Positions 8,959 to 18,500 of a DNA stretch of 64,000 nt are shown one piece after another; position 1 is the first letter of the stretch, and each line of letters starts with the position of its first letter. The stretch is from Stenotrophomonas sp. Ste86 (GTDB lineage Bacteria; Pseudomonadota; Gammaproteobacteria; Xanthomonadales; Xanthomonadaceae), in the NCBI RefSeq assembly GCF_024519465.1, contig NZ_JALJRW010000009.1, positions 78,862 through 142,861 of the forward strand, read 5' to 3'. The position numbers and the translations under genes were made by a program. The notes under the pieces were generated by a model. The model did no database searches. It worked only from the letters and a program-made list of their open reading frames with translations, and was not told the origin of the DNA.

Positions 8959-9954
8959 ATGGCCATCCCCGCCCGGTTCAACGCCTTCCGCATCCACCAC
9001 GACGACCGCGGCCACCACAGCGGCATCGAAGCGATGGGGCTGGACCAGCTCAGCCCCGGCGAGGTGGTGATCCGCGCGCAGTGGTCCTCGGTGAACTACA
9101 AGGACGCGCTGGCCGGGACGGGCAAGGGCCGGATCCTGCGCCGCTTCCCCCTGGTGGGCGGGATCGATGTGGCCGGTACGGTGGTCGCCTCGACCGATCC
9201 GGCATTTCGCGAGGGCGATGCGGTGCTGGCCACCGGCTGCGGGCTCAGCGAGACCCGCGACGGCGGCTACAGCCAGTACGTGCGCCTGGAATCGAGCGCG
9301 GTGATCGCCCAGCCGGCCGGGTTGAGCCCGCGCGAGGCCATGGTACTGGGCACCGCCGGCTTCACCGCGGCGCTGGCGCTGCTGCGCATGACCGACAACC
9401 GGCTCACCCCCGCGCATGGTCCCTTGGCGGTGACCGGCGCCACCGGCGGGGTCGGCTCGCTGGCGGTGGACATCTTCAGCCGCGCCGGCTTCGAGGTACA
9501 CGCCATCAGCGGCAAGGCCGACCAGGCCGACTACCTGCACGCCATCGGCGCCCGCCAGGTACTGCCGCGCGAGGTGCTGGCCACCTCCAAGCCGATGGAA
9601 TCCCCCCGCTTCGGTGGCGGGCTGGACAATGCCGGCGGACCGATGCTGGCCAGCCTGCTGGCCCAGACGGCGCCCTATGGCAGCGTGGTCAGCGCGGGCC
9701 TGGCCGCCAGCCCGGCGCTGGAGATGACGGTGATGCCCTTCATCCTGCGCGGCGTCTCGCTGCTGGGCGTGTCGTCGGCGGCGGCACCGCGCGGGTTGCG
9801 CGAGCAGGTCTGGGAGAACCTCGCCGGGGCATGGAAGCCGCGCCACCTTGACGCGATCTGCACGCGTGAAGTGGGTCTGGAGCAGGTGCACGAGGTCTTC
9901 GACACGATGCTGGAAGGCGGGTCGCGCGGGCGTACCGTGGTGCGGATCGACTGA
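8959..9954 (+). CDS. acuI: Acryloyl-CoA reductase family oxidoreductase (AcuI/YhdH type)
   Basis: This is a 331-residue NADPH-dependent medium-chain reductase. The family reduces acryloyl-CoA to propionyl-CoA and is thought to clear this toxic electrophile. The GroES-like N-terminal half contains QWSSVNYKDALA and the GGIDVAGTV motif. The nucleotide-binding Rossmann loop is TGATGGVGSLA, near residue 155. There are no zinc-binding cysteines, as expected for the YhdH branch. Length and motifs match E. coli YhdH closely. The start is the first ATG giving a family-length N-terminus; frames upstream extend into the divergent promoter region. A link with the propionate operon 12 kb away is biochemically sensible but not shown by the sequence. 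Confidence 0.88.
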   Translation: MAIPARFNAFRIHHDDRGHHSGIEAMGLDQLSPGEVVIRAQWSSVNYKDALAGTGKGRILRRFPLVGGIDVAGTVVASTDPAFREGDAVLATGCGLSETRDGGYSQYVRLESSAVIAQPAGLSPREAMVLGTAGFTAALALLRMTDNRLTPAHGPLAVTGATGGVGSLAVDIFSRAGFEVHAISGKADQADYLHAIGARQVLPREVLATSKPMESPRFGGGLDNAGGPMLASLLAQTAPYGSVVSAGLAASPALEMTVMPFILRGVSLLGVSSAAAPRGLREQVWENLAGAWKPRHLDAICTREVGLEQVHEVFDTMLEGGSRGRTVVRID

Positions 9955-10042
9955 GCGTCGCAGGCAGGCGACGGACGGCAGGCCGGATGCTTCCGGCCTT
10001 GTGCGCGCAGCACTACACTGCGGGCATTACATGGGGAACAAC

Positions 10043-10426
10043 ATGGCACGCATTCTGATTGTCGACGATTCACCGTCGCAGCTGCTGGGGATACAGCGGA
10101 TCGTCGAAAAGCTCGGGCACGAGATCCTGACCGCCACCGATGGCGCGGCGGGCGTGGAAGCCGCCAAGGCGCAGCTGCCCGACCTGGTGCTGATGGATGT
10201 GGTGATGCCCAACCTCAACGGTTTCCAGGCCACCCGCACACTGGCGCGCGATGCCACCACCAAGCACATTCCGGTGATCCTGGTGACCACCAAGGACCAG
10301 GACACCGACCGCATGTGGGGCATGCGCCAAGGTGCCAAGGCCTACATCACCAAGCCGTTCTCCGAAGACGAGCTGTCCGAAGTGCTGGAACGGGTCTTCA
10401 GCAACCAGGAACCGCCAGCGGCGTGA
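10043..10426 (+). CDS. Single-domain response regulator, PilH-like
   Basis: This 127-residue protein is a stand-alone CheY-fold receiver with no output domain. It has the acidic pair in ILIVDD, the phosphoacceptor Asp in LMDVVMP, the conserved Thr in LVTTKDQ and the Lys in ITKPF, so it should be phosphorylatable. The segment NGFQATR...PVILVTTKDQ...WGMRQGAKAYITKP closely resembles PilH, which helps control twitching motility with the Pil-Chp chemosensory kinase. No pil or chp gene is next to it, so its kinase is encoded elsewhere. I chose the ATG at 10043, preceded by GGGGAACAAC, over the one at 10031. Confidence 0.88.
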   Translation: MARILIVDDSPSQLLGIQRIVEKLGHEILTATDGAAGVEAAKAQLPDLVLMDVVMPNLNGFQATRTLARDATTKHIPVILVTTKDQDTDRMWGMRQGAKAYITKPFSEDELSEVLERVFSNQEPPAA

Positions 10427-10452
10427 TGCCGGCGCGGTGAGCCGCCCGGAGG

Positions 10453-10564
10453 GGAGCCGACCAATGGGCGGCTCCTACCCCGGCCGTCGCAGATGCACCG
10501 TGCCCGCGCGTACCTGCCGCTGGCCAGTGCACAACCGCAGTAGGTACCGACCGTTGGTCGGTAC
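10453..10564. repeat. Two GTAG-type palindromes between convergent genes
   Basis: GGAGCCGACCAATGGGCGGC (from 10453) and GTAGGTACCGACCGTTGGTC (from 10540) are imperfect palindromes of the same class as others in the window. They fill the gap between the response regulator and cbpA and may act as a bidirectional transcript end. Confidence 0.65.
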
Positions 10565-10573
10565 ACCCTTCAA

Positions 10574-11470
10574 TCAGGTCTTCTCGCCAAACGCCTTGGC
10601 CAACGCCTTGTAGGCCTTCTTCTGTGCCTCTTCGGTCGGGGCCGGAGCCACGATCTCCAGCTCGACGATCTGATCGCCGTCCGGATTGCCCGGCAGGCCG
10701 CGCCCCCGCAGGCGCAACTTGCGCCCGGCATCGGACTCGGCCGGCACCTTCAATTCCACCGAGCCGCCCAGCGTGGGCACGCTGATGCTGGTGCCCAGCG
10801 CGGCCTGCCACGGCGTCACCTGCAGGGTGTACAGGATGTTGCGGCCGTCCACCTCGAACTGCGGGTGCTCGGCGTACTCCACTTCCAACAGCAGGTTGCC
10901 GCCGCCGGTGCCCTGCCCGGCCAGGCGAATCACCTGGCCCGGACGGATGCCCTTGGGCACGCGCACATCCAGCTGCCTGCCGTTGACGTTGATGCGCAGG
11001 CTGTCGCCCTGGTGGGCCGCTTCCAGCGGCACGGACAGCTTGGCGCGGGTGTCACGCGTGGGCTGCGGGCCCTGGCTGGCACCGCCGAAGCCGCTGGCGC
11101 GGCCGCCACCGCCGCCGCGCTGACGCGCGAACAGGCTTTCGAAGAAATCGCTGAAGCCACCGCCGCCGGCACCGCCGCCGAACACTTCCTCATAGTCGAA
11201 GCCCTGGCCACCACCGTAGTTCGGCGGCGCATGGAACTCCTCGCCGGGCCGGTAGCCCTGCGCCTTGAGCTGATCGTAGGCGGCGCGCTTCTGCGGGTCG
11301 CGCAGCGCTTCATAGGCCTCGTTGACGGCCTTGAACTTGTCTTCCGCGCCGGCCTCCTTGCTGACGTCGGGATGGTACTTGCGCGCCAACCGGCGGTAGG
11401 CGGTCTTGATTTCCGCATCGCCCGCACTCGGTTCCACCCCGAGCGTGGCGTAGTAATCCTTGAATTCCAT
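10574..11470 (-). CDS. cbpA: DnaJ-like co-chaperone CbpA
   Basis: This 298-residue J-domain protein stimulates DnaK; in E. coli CbpA also binds curved DNA. The J domain (1-70) has the catalytic HPD in RKYHPDVSK. A glycine/phenylalanine-rich linker runs from about 85 to 130, with dense GGG runs and FSDFFESLF. The two beta-rich client-binding domains follow without the zinc finger of DnaJ, which places it in the CbpA class. The start at 11470 follows GAGGTG. No CbpM modulator gene is next to it. It converges on the response regulator and diverges from the peroxiredoxin. Confidence 0.93.
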   Translation of the reverse strand: MEFKDYYATLGVEPSAGDAEIKTAYRRLARKYHPDVSKEAGAEDKFKAVNEAYEALRDPQKRAAYDQLKAQGYRPGEEFHAPPNYGGGQGFDYEEVFGGGAGGGGFSDFFESLFARQRGGGGGRASGFGGASQGPQPTRDTRAKLSVPLEAAHQGDSLRINVNGRQLDVRVPKGIRPGQVIRLAGQGTGGGNLLLEVEYAEHPQFEVDGRNILYTLQVTPWQAALGTSISVPTLGGSVELKVPAESDAGRKLRLRGRGLPGNPDGDQIVELEIVAPAPTEEAQKKAYKALAKAFGEKT

Positions 11471-11717
11471 CGATACACCTCGAATAAGTTCGGTCGTCCG
11501 CGCCGGCGGACACCGTCCCGACAATTCTAGCGGCTGGCGCCGGCCGTGCCGTGACGCCCCGGCATGATCCTGCGCAATGCGCCCACGCCCCAGGGCGCCC
11601 ATGCTGGCCCCTGCGCCACCGCGCTGCCGTTGAAATGGGTCTGCGACGGCGGTTTTCAACGTTTTGACGCCGCCATCCCACCCCGCTCACTACGCTGGAC
11701 GCGTCCAAGGAGTCCGC

Positions 11718-12200
11718 ATGACCATCCAAGCAGGCGATCGCATTCCCGAAGTCACCCTCAAGCGTATCCGCGAGGGCATGGAGACCCTCGATACCCATGC
11801 CCTGTTCGACGGCCGCCGCGCGGTGCTGTTCGGGGTACCCGGCGCGTTCACCCCCACCTGTTCGGCCCGGCATCTGCCCGGCTACGTCGAGCACTTCGCC
11901 GATTTCCGCCATCGTGGTATCGACGTGTTCTGCATGGCGGTCAACGATCCATTCGTGATGAAGGCGTGGGCCGAGAGCCAACACGTGCCCGATGGCCTGC
12001 AGATGCTGTCCGACGGCAATGGCGAATTCACCCGCGCGCTCGGCCTGGAGATGGATGCCAGCAGCTCCGGGATGGGCCTGCGCTCGCGTCGCTTCGCGCT
12101 GTATGTCGAGGACGGCGTCGTGCGCCAGACCTTCGTCGAGGAACCCGGCCAGTTCGAGGTGTCCTCGGCAACTCACGTGCTGGCGCATCTGCCCAGCTGA
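11718..12200 (+). CDS. Peroxiredoxin, Prx5-like
   Basis: This 160-residue thiol peroxidase has the Prx5-family active site PGAFTPTCS with the peroxidatic Cys at residue 48. AAGGAG lies before the ATG. The motif MAVNDPFVMKAW is characteristic of this family and helps separate it from AhpC or Tpx. The only other obvious cysteine is in VFCMAVND, so it may use glutaredoxin or thioredoxin for turnover rather than a classical resolving Cys. It is followed after 29 bases by a ferritin-like gene in the same direction, an arrangement that suggests a joint response to peroxide and iron. Confidence 0.92.
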   Translation: MTIQAGDRIPEVTLKRIREGMETLDTHALFDGRRAVLFGVPGAFTPTCSARHLPGYVEHFADFRHRGIDVFCMAVNDPFVMKAWAESQHVPDGLQMLSDGNGEFTRALGLEMDASSSGMGLRSRRFALYVEDGVVRQTFVEEPGQFEVSSATHVLAHLPS

Positions 12201-12229
12201 ATCCACGCAACAAAGGAAACCGGCCAGCC

Positions 12230-12829
12230 ATGTCAAAGCCAGCCAAGCAGAACCCCACCCCCGCCGCCGCCGCCCAACGCGCCGATGCCTCGCGCCCGCC
12301 GGGCATCAGCGATACCGCCACGCTGCGCGCCAAGGCACGCAAGGACATCGAAGACGGCGCCATCACCGACAGCTACAGCGCTGACCGCAAGGCGGTGATC
12401 AAGCTGCTCAACGACGCGCTCGCCACCGAGTACGTATGCGTGCTGCGCTACTACCGCCATTACTTCATGGCCAAGGGCATGCTCGCTGATTCGATCAAGG
12501 CCGAGTTCCTCGAACACGCCCAGCAGGAACAGGCGCACGCCGGCAAGCTGGCCGAACGCATCGTGCAACTGGGCGGCGAGCCCGACCTCAACCCGGACAC
12601 GCTGACCAGGCGTTCGCACGCCGAGTACAAGGAAGGCAAGAACCTGCGCGACATGGTCCGCGAGAACCTGATCGCCGAGCGCATCGCCATCGACAGCTAT
12701 CGCGAAATGATCAATTTCGTCGGCGACAAGGACACCACCACCAAGCGCATCCTTGAAGAAATTCTTGCCCAGGAAGAAGAACACGCCGACGAGTTCGCCG
12801 ACCTGCTGGATGGCTGGATCGGGGAATAA
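12230..12829 (+). CDS. Ferritin-like (bacterioferritin-type) diiron protein
   Basis: This 199-residue protein has a disordered lysine-, alanine- and proline-rich N-terminus (about 1-28) followed by a four-helix ferritin-like domain. The diiron ligands are visible as Glu in ATEYVC, E-x2-H in EFLEHAQQEQAHA, and a second Glu...ExxH set in LAQEEEHADEF. These match bacterioferritin/Dps-like proteins of the COG2193 type. The usual haem-ligand Met cannot be assigned with certainty. AAAGGAAAC upstream of the ATG is the ribosome site. Co-transcription with the peroxiredoxin is likely. Its role would be to store or oxidise Fe(II) so that peroxide is not turned into hydroxyl radicals. Confidence 0.88.
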   Translation: MSKPAKQNPTPAAAAQRADASRPPGISDTATLRAKARKDIEDGAITDSYSADRKAVIKLLNDALATEYVCVLRYYRHYFMAKGMLADSIKAEFLEHAQQEQAHAGKLAERIVQLGGEPDLNPDTLTRRSHAEYKEGKNLRDMVRENLIAERIAIDSYREMINFVGDKDTTTKRILEEILAQEEEHADEFADLLDGWIGE

Positions 12830-12862
12830 CACCGCCTGTACAACCCCGGGCATCAAGGAACG

Positions 12863-13052
12863 GTAGTGCCGGCCGCTGGCCGGCTCCGCAGCCCACCCAG
12901 ATCGCGAGTAATGCCGGCCGCTGGCCGGCTCGCAGCCCCCTAAGATCACGAGTAGTGCCGGCAGCTGGCCGGCTCGCAGCCCCCCCAAATCGCGCGTAGT
13001 GCCGGCCGCTGGCCGGCTCCGCAGTGCGACGCGCCGGCCAACGGCCGGCACG
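12863..13052. repeat. Four tandem 44-bp GTAG palindrome units plus an inverted copy
   Basis: Copies of GTAGTGCCGGCCGCTGGCCG start at 12863, 12908, 12952 and 12996, spaced 44-45 bp, with similar linkers (CGCAGCCC...ATCRCGA). A fifth, oppositely oriented palindrome lies near 13033. They match the SMAG repeats of Stenotrophomonas. They follow the ferritin-like gene and face the end of pbpC. Confidence 0.85.
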
Positions 13053-13079
13053 ACCGCCCCGCGTCCAGCAGCACGCGCA

Positions 13080-15455
13080 TCACCGCAGTATCCGGAAGCG
13101 CACCTGCGTCCAGGCACCATCGGACGCCAGCGCGGTGAGGGTATGCTCGCCCACTTCGTCGAAATCGCGCTGGAACAGGCGCGCGCCCTCGGTGCGTGCG
13201 ATCCAGCGCCCATCGAGCAGCCAGTCCACGCTGTTGTCATTGCCCAGCGCACGCAGCTGGAGGCGCACGCCGTGTTCGGCGTTTGGCGCGCGCGCCAGCG
13301 TGGCGCGGTCGTTGAGGCCTTCGATATGCAGGCTGCCGCCACTCTCGCGGCCATCCTCGCTGCAGTCCGGCGACAGCGCCGGCAGCTGCGCCGCGCGCCG
13401 TTGCGCCAACGGCAGCCACGGCGACAGCAACGCCGGCCAGCGGGCGATCTCGCGCGTTTCGGTCTCATGCGGCAGCCGGCAGTCCGGGGACACCCGCAGC
13501 CCGCTGCGCGCATCCACACTGAAGCGCTGGCGCCCCGGCTGCCACAGGCGCGCGTCGCGTTCGGCGAAGGTCGGTGGCACCACCCCATCAAGCACGAAGG
13601 CATCCAGGCGACGCTGGCACAACGCGTCTTCGGTGCGTTCGGCGAGTTCACCGGTCGGCCAGCAGATCGCTTCACGGGTCACGTTCGGTGGCATCGGGGC
13701 GCCACTCGCGTCCCCGGCCTGGCGCGGCAGGCTGTCCACCACTTCAAACATCAGCGGCAACGCGGTGACCGCACCGTACTGGCCCGGCAGCGGCGTGCCA
13801 TCCGGCCGCCCCACCCACACCCCCACGGTGTAGTGACGGGTGCTGCCGATGGCCCACGCGTCGCGGTAACCGTAACTGGTGCCGGTCTTCCAGGCCACCC
13901 GTGGGCGCCCGGTGACATCGAAGGTGCCGCTGCCATACCCCGGGCGCGGATTGGACTCGAGCACCTCGCGGGTGATCCACGCCGCACCGGGCGACATCAG
14001 GCGGCGTTCGATCACTGGATCGTCGGCGGTATAGCGCACCCGTCCGGCGATGCCGTGGCGGTTGAATGCGGCGAACGCGCCGACCAGATCCTCCAGCCGC
14101 GCGCCGGTACCGCCCAGGATCAGCGACAGGTTCGGCGCGCTGCCATGCGGGAAGCGCAGGTTGATGCCGGCGTGCGACAGCCGCGCGGCAAACCTTGCCG
14201 AGCCGACCCGGTCGAGCAGATCAACCGCCGGAACATTGAGCGACAGCCGCAGCGCCGTGGCCGAACTCACCGGCCCGTTGAAGGCCGAATCGAAGTTGCC
14301 GGGGCGGTAACCGCCGAACGCCTGCGGGGCGTCCACCATCAGGCTTTCCGAATGGATCAGCCCGTCATCCAGCGCCATGCCATACAGGAAGGGTTTGAGC
14401 GTGGAGCCCGGCGAGCGCCAGGCCTGCACCATGTCCACGTGGCCCAGCCGCTGCTTGTCGCCGAAGGCCACCGACCCCACGTACGCGCGTGCCTCCAGCG
14501 TGCGGTTGTCGATCACCAGCAACGCGGCGGACGTGCGTTCGGGCAGCTGCGAGAAGTACGAGGACACGCGCTCTTCCAGCGTGCGCTGCAGGCCGATGTC
14601 CAGCGTGCTTTCGATGCGCGCCGCGCGCGGCTGTGCCGAGCGCAGCCGCTGCGCCAGCAATGCGGCGTGCAGCGGCGGCTGTAGCGCGCGGGTGACCACC
14701 GGCTCGATGCGCGCATCGTCCACCTCCTCGCGGCTCCACACGCCCAGCGCGACCATGCGCTCGAGCACCTTGTCGCGGGCGCGTCGCGCGGCCTCGGGGT
14801 GCCGGTCCGGGCGCAACCGGCTGGGCGCCTGCGGCAGCACCGCCAACAACGCCGCCTCGGCCTGCGACAACCGCGCCGCCGGTTTGCCCAGATAGGCCCA
14901 GCTGGCGGCCTCGACCCCTTCGATGGTGCCCCCGTAGGGCGCCCGTTCCAGGTACAGCGCCAGGATCTGCGCCTTGCTCAGGTGCACTTCCAGCTGCACC
15001 GCGCGCAGCATCTGCTTGGCCTTGCCCCACGGCGTGCGCGAATGCGGATCGAGGATGCGCGCGACCTGCATGGTCAGCGTGGAGCCACCGGACACGATCC
15101 GCCCCTGCAGCAGCCACTGCTTGCCGGCGCGCAGCAGCCCCCACGGGTTGATGCCCGGGTGGCGCCAGAACCAGCGGTCCTCATAGTTGAGCAGGGCCTG
15201 CAGATACAACGGCGAGACGCTGTCGGCCGAGGCCGGATAGCGCCAGACGCCGTCGGCATCGGCGAACGCGCGCAGCGGCGTGCCGTCGCGGGCCACCACC
15301 AGCGTGCTGGTGTCGCGCGCTTTCGGCAGGGGCGGCGGGAAGGCCAGGTCCAGCACCAGCACCAGCGCCAGCAGCAACGCGGTGCCCCAGCGCAACGCCG
15401 GCCACAGCCAGTGCCGCGCCGTGGTGGTCAGACGCCTGGAAAGGATGGGTTTCAT
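13080..15455 (-). CDS. pbpC: Penicillin-binding protein 1C
   Basis: This is a 791-residue class A penicillin-binding protein anchored by one membrane segment (about residues 19-40) with its enzymatic part in the periplasm. The glycosyltransferase domain has EDRWFWRHPG with the catalytic Glu, and SGGSTLTMQ. The transpeptidase domain has the active-site Ser in SPGSTLKPF (SxxK) and the KTGTS box. The C-terminal ~90 residues match the BiPBP_C immunoglobulin-like domain of PbpC. It lies 55 bases downstream of the alpha-2-macroglobulin gene. This pairing is conserved in many proteobacteria and suggests that PbpC repairs wall damage while the macroglobulin traps attacking proteases. The start lacks a strong ribosome site. 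Confidence 0.96.
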   Translation of the reverse strand: MKPILSRRLTTTARHWLWPALRWGTALLLALVLVLDLAFPPPLPKARDTSTLVVARDGTPLRAFADADGVWRYPASADSVSPLYLQALLNYEDRWFWRHPGINPWGLLRAGKQWLLQGRIVSGGSTLTMQVARILDPHSRTPWGKAKQMLRAVQLEVHLSKAQILALYLERAPYGGTIEGVEAASWAYLGKPAARLSQAEAALLAVLPQAPSRLRPDRHPEAARRARDKVLERMVALGVWSREEVDDARIEPVVTRALQPPLHAALLAQRLRSAQPRAARIESTLDIGLQRTLEERVSSYFSQLPERTSAALLVIDNRTLEARAYVGSVAFGDKQRLGHVDMVQAWRSPGSTLKPFLYGMALDDGLIHSESLMVDAPQAFGGYRPGNFDSAFNGPVSSATALRLSLNVPAVDLLDRVGSARFAARLSHAGINLRFPHGSAPNLSLILGGTGARLEDLVGAFAAFNRHGIAGRVRYTADDPVIERRLMSPGAAWITREVLESNPRPGYGSGTFDVTGRPRVAWKTGTSYGYRDAWAIGSTRHYTVGVWVGRPDGTPLPGQYGAVTALPLMFEVVDSLPRQAGDASGAPMPPNVTREAICWPTGELAERTEDALCQRRLDAFVLDGVVPPTFAERDARLWQPGRQRFSVDARSGLRVSPDCRLPHETETREIARWPALLSPWLPLAQRRAAQLPALSPDCSEDGRESGGSLHIEGLNDRATLARAPNAEHGVRLQLRALGNDNSVDWLLDGRWIARTEGARLFQRDFDEVGEHTLTALASDGAWTQVRFRILR

Positions 15456-15510
15456 CGGTTGGACGACAGGACTACGCGGGCCATCGCCTCAGCGATGGCC
15501 CGCACCCGGC

Positions 15511-18500
15511 TCAGGGCTGGACCACGGTCATCGTGGTCGGGTTGCTGCGGCCCACGCCACGCAGGTCGGGACGGTACATGTCCTCCACCAGCGGCGGCGG
15601 CACCGTGTAGGTGCCCGGGGTGACCGCGCGTACCAGGTAGAACACCTTGGCGGTGCTGCCCTTGGACAGCTTCAGCGCGGCCACGTAGCGGTCGTCGCGG
15701 AACTCCTCGTGGCGCAGCGTGGCCGCATCGCCGCGGTCGTTGACGTTGAGCCCGTCCACCACCACGTCGGCCCACTGCTTGGCATCGCCCAGGTTGAAGT
15801 TTTCGATCTCCAGGCCGGCCGGCAGCAGGTCGGTCAGCAGCGCATCGGGCATGTCCAGGTTCGGGGTGATGCTGACCCGCACGATCAGCGCCTCGCCTTC
15901 CTTCAGCGCACGTGGCGTCCACGGCCTGCCATCGGTGGTGTACCAGGTGCGCTCCACGCCAAGGCTGCGGCTGTCCGGCTCCGGCGCGGTACGCGGGATG
16001 CCGGCCACTTCCAGGCTGGCGAACATCGGCGGTTCGCCCTGCGGGGTGAAACGCACGCCCTTGGCCAGTGCGGCGTAGTCGAAACTGCGGCCGAACATGC
16101 GCCGCGCGGCGATCGCTTCCACCTGACCGCCCACGGCCAGCTCGCCGGACACCAGCTTCTTCTGGTTGGCCGCCAACGCCTTGCCCAGGCGCGCGATGGC
16201 GACCTGCTCCTGCGTGCTCAGCCACATCCAGCCACTGTTGCGCCGCGCATCCAGCGCACGGCCAAGATCGACCGCACGCGCGTCATAGGCCGGCTTGGAC
16301 AGCTTGCGCTCGTGCAGCAGCGCGATCATCAAGGCGTCATCGCGCACCTCGCTGCCGTAGTCGCCGAAGTACTGCGGACGCTCGCTGCCAGGCTTGGCAA
16401 AGCCGGCGGCGATGGCCGCATCACCACGCTTGTGGTCGCCCTGCAGCGACAGCGCGATGCCCAGGTGCACCAGCGGCAGCCCGGTCAGCGCCTTGCTGCG
16501 CTCGTTGTCGTACAGCGCGCGCAGCGTGCCCAGCGGCGCGCGGTTGACCCGTGCCAGCACGTAGCCGGAATAAGCCTGGTTGGCGAACTTGAGGTTCTCG
16601 CGCCGGTCTTCGCCGTAGAACTGGTTGCCGCCGGACAGCAGGTCTTCGCTCAGGCGGTTGAGCGCCTTCTGCAGCACGTTGTCGGGCACCGCGAAACCGG
16701 CGTCCTTGGCGTCGAGGAGGAACTCGGCGATGTACGGGGTCAGCCACGGATTGACGTAGCCGTCGTCGCCCCACATCGAGAAGTTGCCGTTGGCCACCTG
16801 CATCGAGGCCAGCCGGCCGAACGCGCCTTCCATGCGTTCGCGCCGGGCCTTGGCATCCAGTCCGTCGGCACCGAGCATCGCCGAGGTCGCCTCGTCCAGC
16901 ATCAGCGCGGCATAGCCCTTGCTGGTGGTCTGCTCGGCACAACCGTAGGGGTACTTCAACGCGCCGTTGAGCGCGCTGGCGAAGGGAATCGGCGGCAGCG
17001 CGCTGACCAGCATGCGCGCGGTCACCGAGTCGTCCATCAGGCCATCGGCCAGGCCGGTGCCCATCTCCACCGCCGCCAGTGGATCCAGCGTGCGGGTCTG
17101 CGCGCGCAGCACCTGCGGCCAGGCCGCACGCACCGGCAGGTCATAGCGGCGGTCCACCTTGAAGCCGTTGCCGTCCACCCGCACCCGCACCTTGGCCACG
17201 GTGTAGCCCTCGCGCGCGGTCAGCGGGAAGCTCAGCGTGGTCTTGGCATCGGCCTTGAGCTGCAGCGTGCGGCTGGGTTCGCCCAGGGTGAGCGGACCGA
17301 TGCCATCGACCTGTACCTTGAACTCGCCCGGCTTGCCGGTGAAGTTCTGCACGTCCAGGGTGACCGTGCTGCGATCGCCCGGCGCCATCACCCGCGGCAT
17401 GCTGGCTTCGGCCAGGATCGGCGCGCGCACGATGGTCTCCATGTCGCGCTTGCCGTACTGATCATCGGAATACACCAGCGCGGAGATGCGCAGCGTGCCG
17501 TTGAAGTCCGGCACCTTCAGCGCAATCCGCGCGATGCCCTTGGCATCGAGCTTCACCGGGCCGGAGAACAGGTCCACGGTCTGCACCCGCGCGGTCGGAC
17601 GCTTGGCCTGCGGCATCGCCGCCAGCGCCATGTCGCCACCGAACTTGAGCTTGCCGCTGCTGCCGTCGAAGCTTTCGATCACCCGGCTGTAGATGTCGTA
17701 GGCATCCACGCCCAGCCGTCGCTGCGCGAAGAAGTGGCCGGCCGCATCGGGCACCGGGAAGCGGGTGATGTTGAGGATGCCCACGTCCACCGCCGAGACG
17801 GTCACATGCGCGACCTTGCCCGCCAGCTGCGGCGCACTCACCGCCACCGGCAGGGTCTGCTCGGGGCGCATCTGCTTGGGTGCGGACAAGCCGACCGCGA
17901 TCTGCCGCGCCTTGCGGTCCATCGGCACGTGCACCACGCCGACCGCGCGGGCCGGGGTGATCTTGCTCGGCGCGCTGCCACCGCGGAACACCAACGCGGT
18001 GATGTAGACATCGTGGCGTTCCCACTCGGCGGTGACCGGGATGTCGAAGGTGCTGCCCGGCTTGGCGTCGATCTCCTGCACGTACAGCATCTTGTCGCTT
18101 TCCACCATCAGGATCCCCTTGCCGGCATGCGGCGGGGTGACGGTGACGCGGACCTTGTCGCCGGCCTTGTAGCCGGTCTTGTCCAGGCCCAGCTTGACCT
18201 TGTCCGGACGCGCATCCAGGCCGCGGTTGTCATCGTTCCAGCTCCAGCCGGCGCGGAACGGATAGCGGCTGGTCAACCCGGTGCCCGGGTCGAACACGTC
18301 CAGGCGGTACTCGCCCCATTCCACCGGGAAATCGATCGCGGCGGCCGCACTGCCGGCATCGACGGTGCGGGTCTCCTTGTTCTCGAAGCGGCGGGTGAAA
18401 TCGTAGTCCCAGCGGTTGTCGTTGAAGGTCCAGTGGTAATCGCGCAGCTCGCGCACCAGCGTGACTTTGAGGCCCTTGGCCGGCTGCGGCTTGCCGGCCG

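Noticed and set aside
15476..15503. Terminator between the macroglobulin and pbpC genes
   Set aside because: GCGGGCCATCGC/GCGATGGCCCGC is a perfect stem, but no T-run follows on the coding strand and the gene pair is normally co-transcribed.
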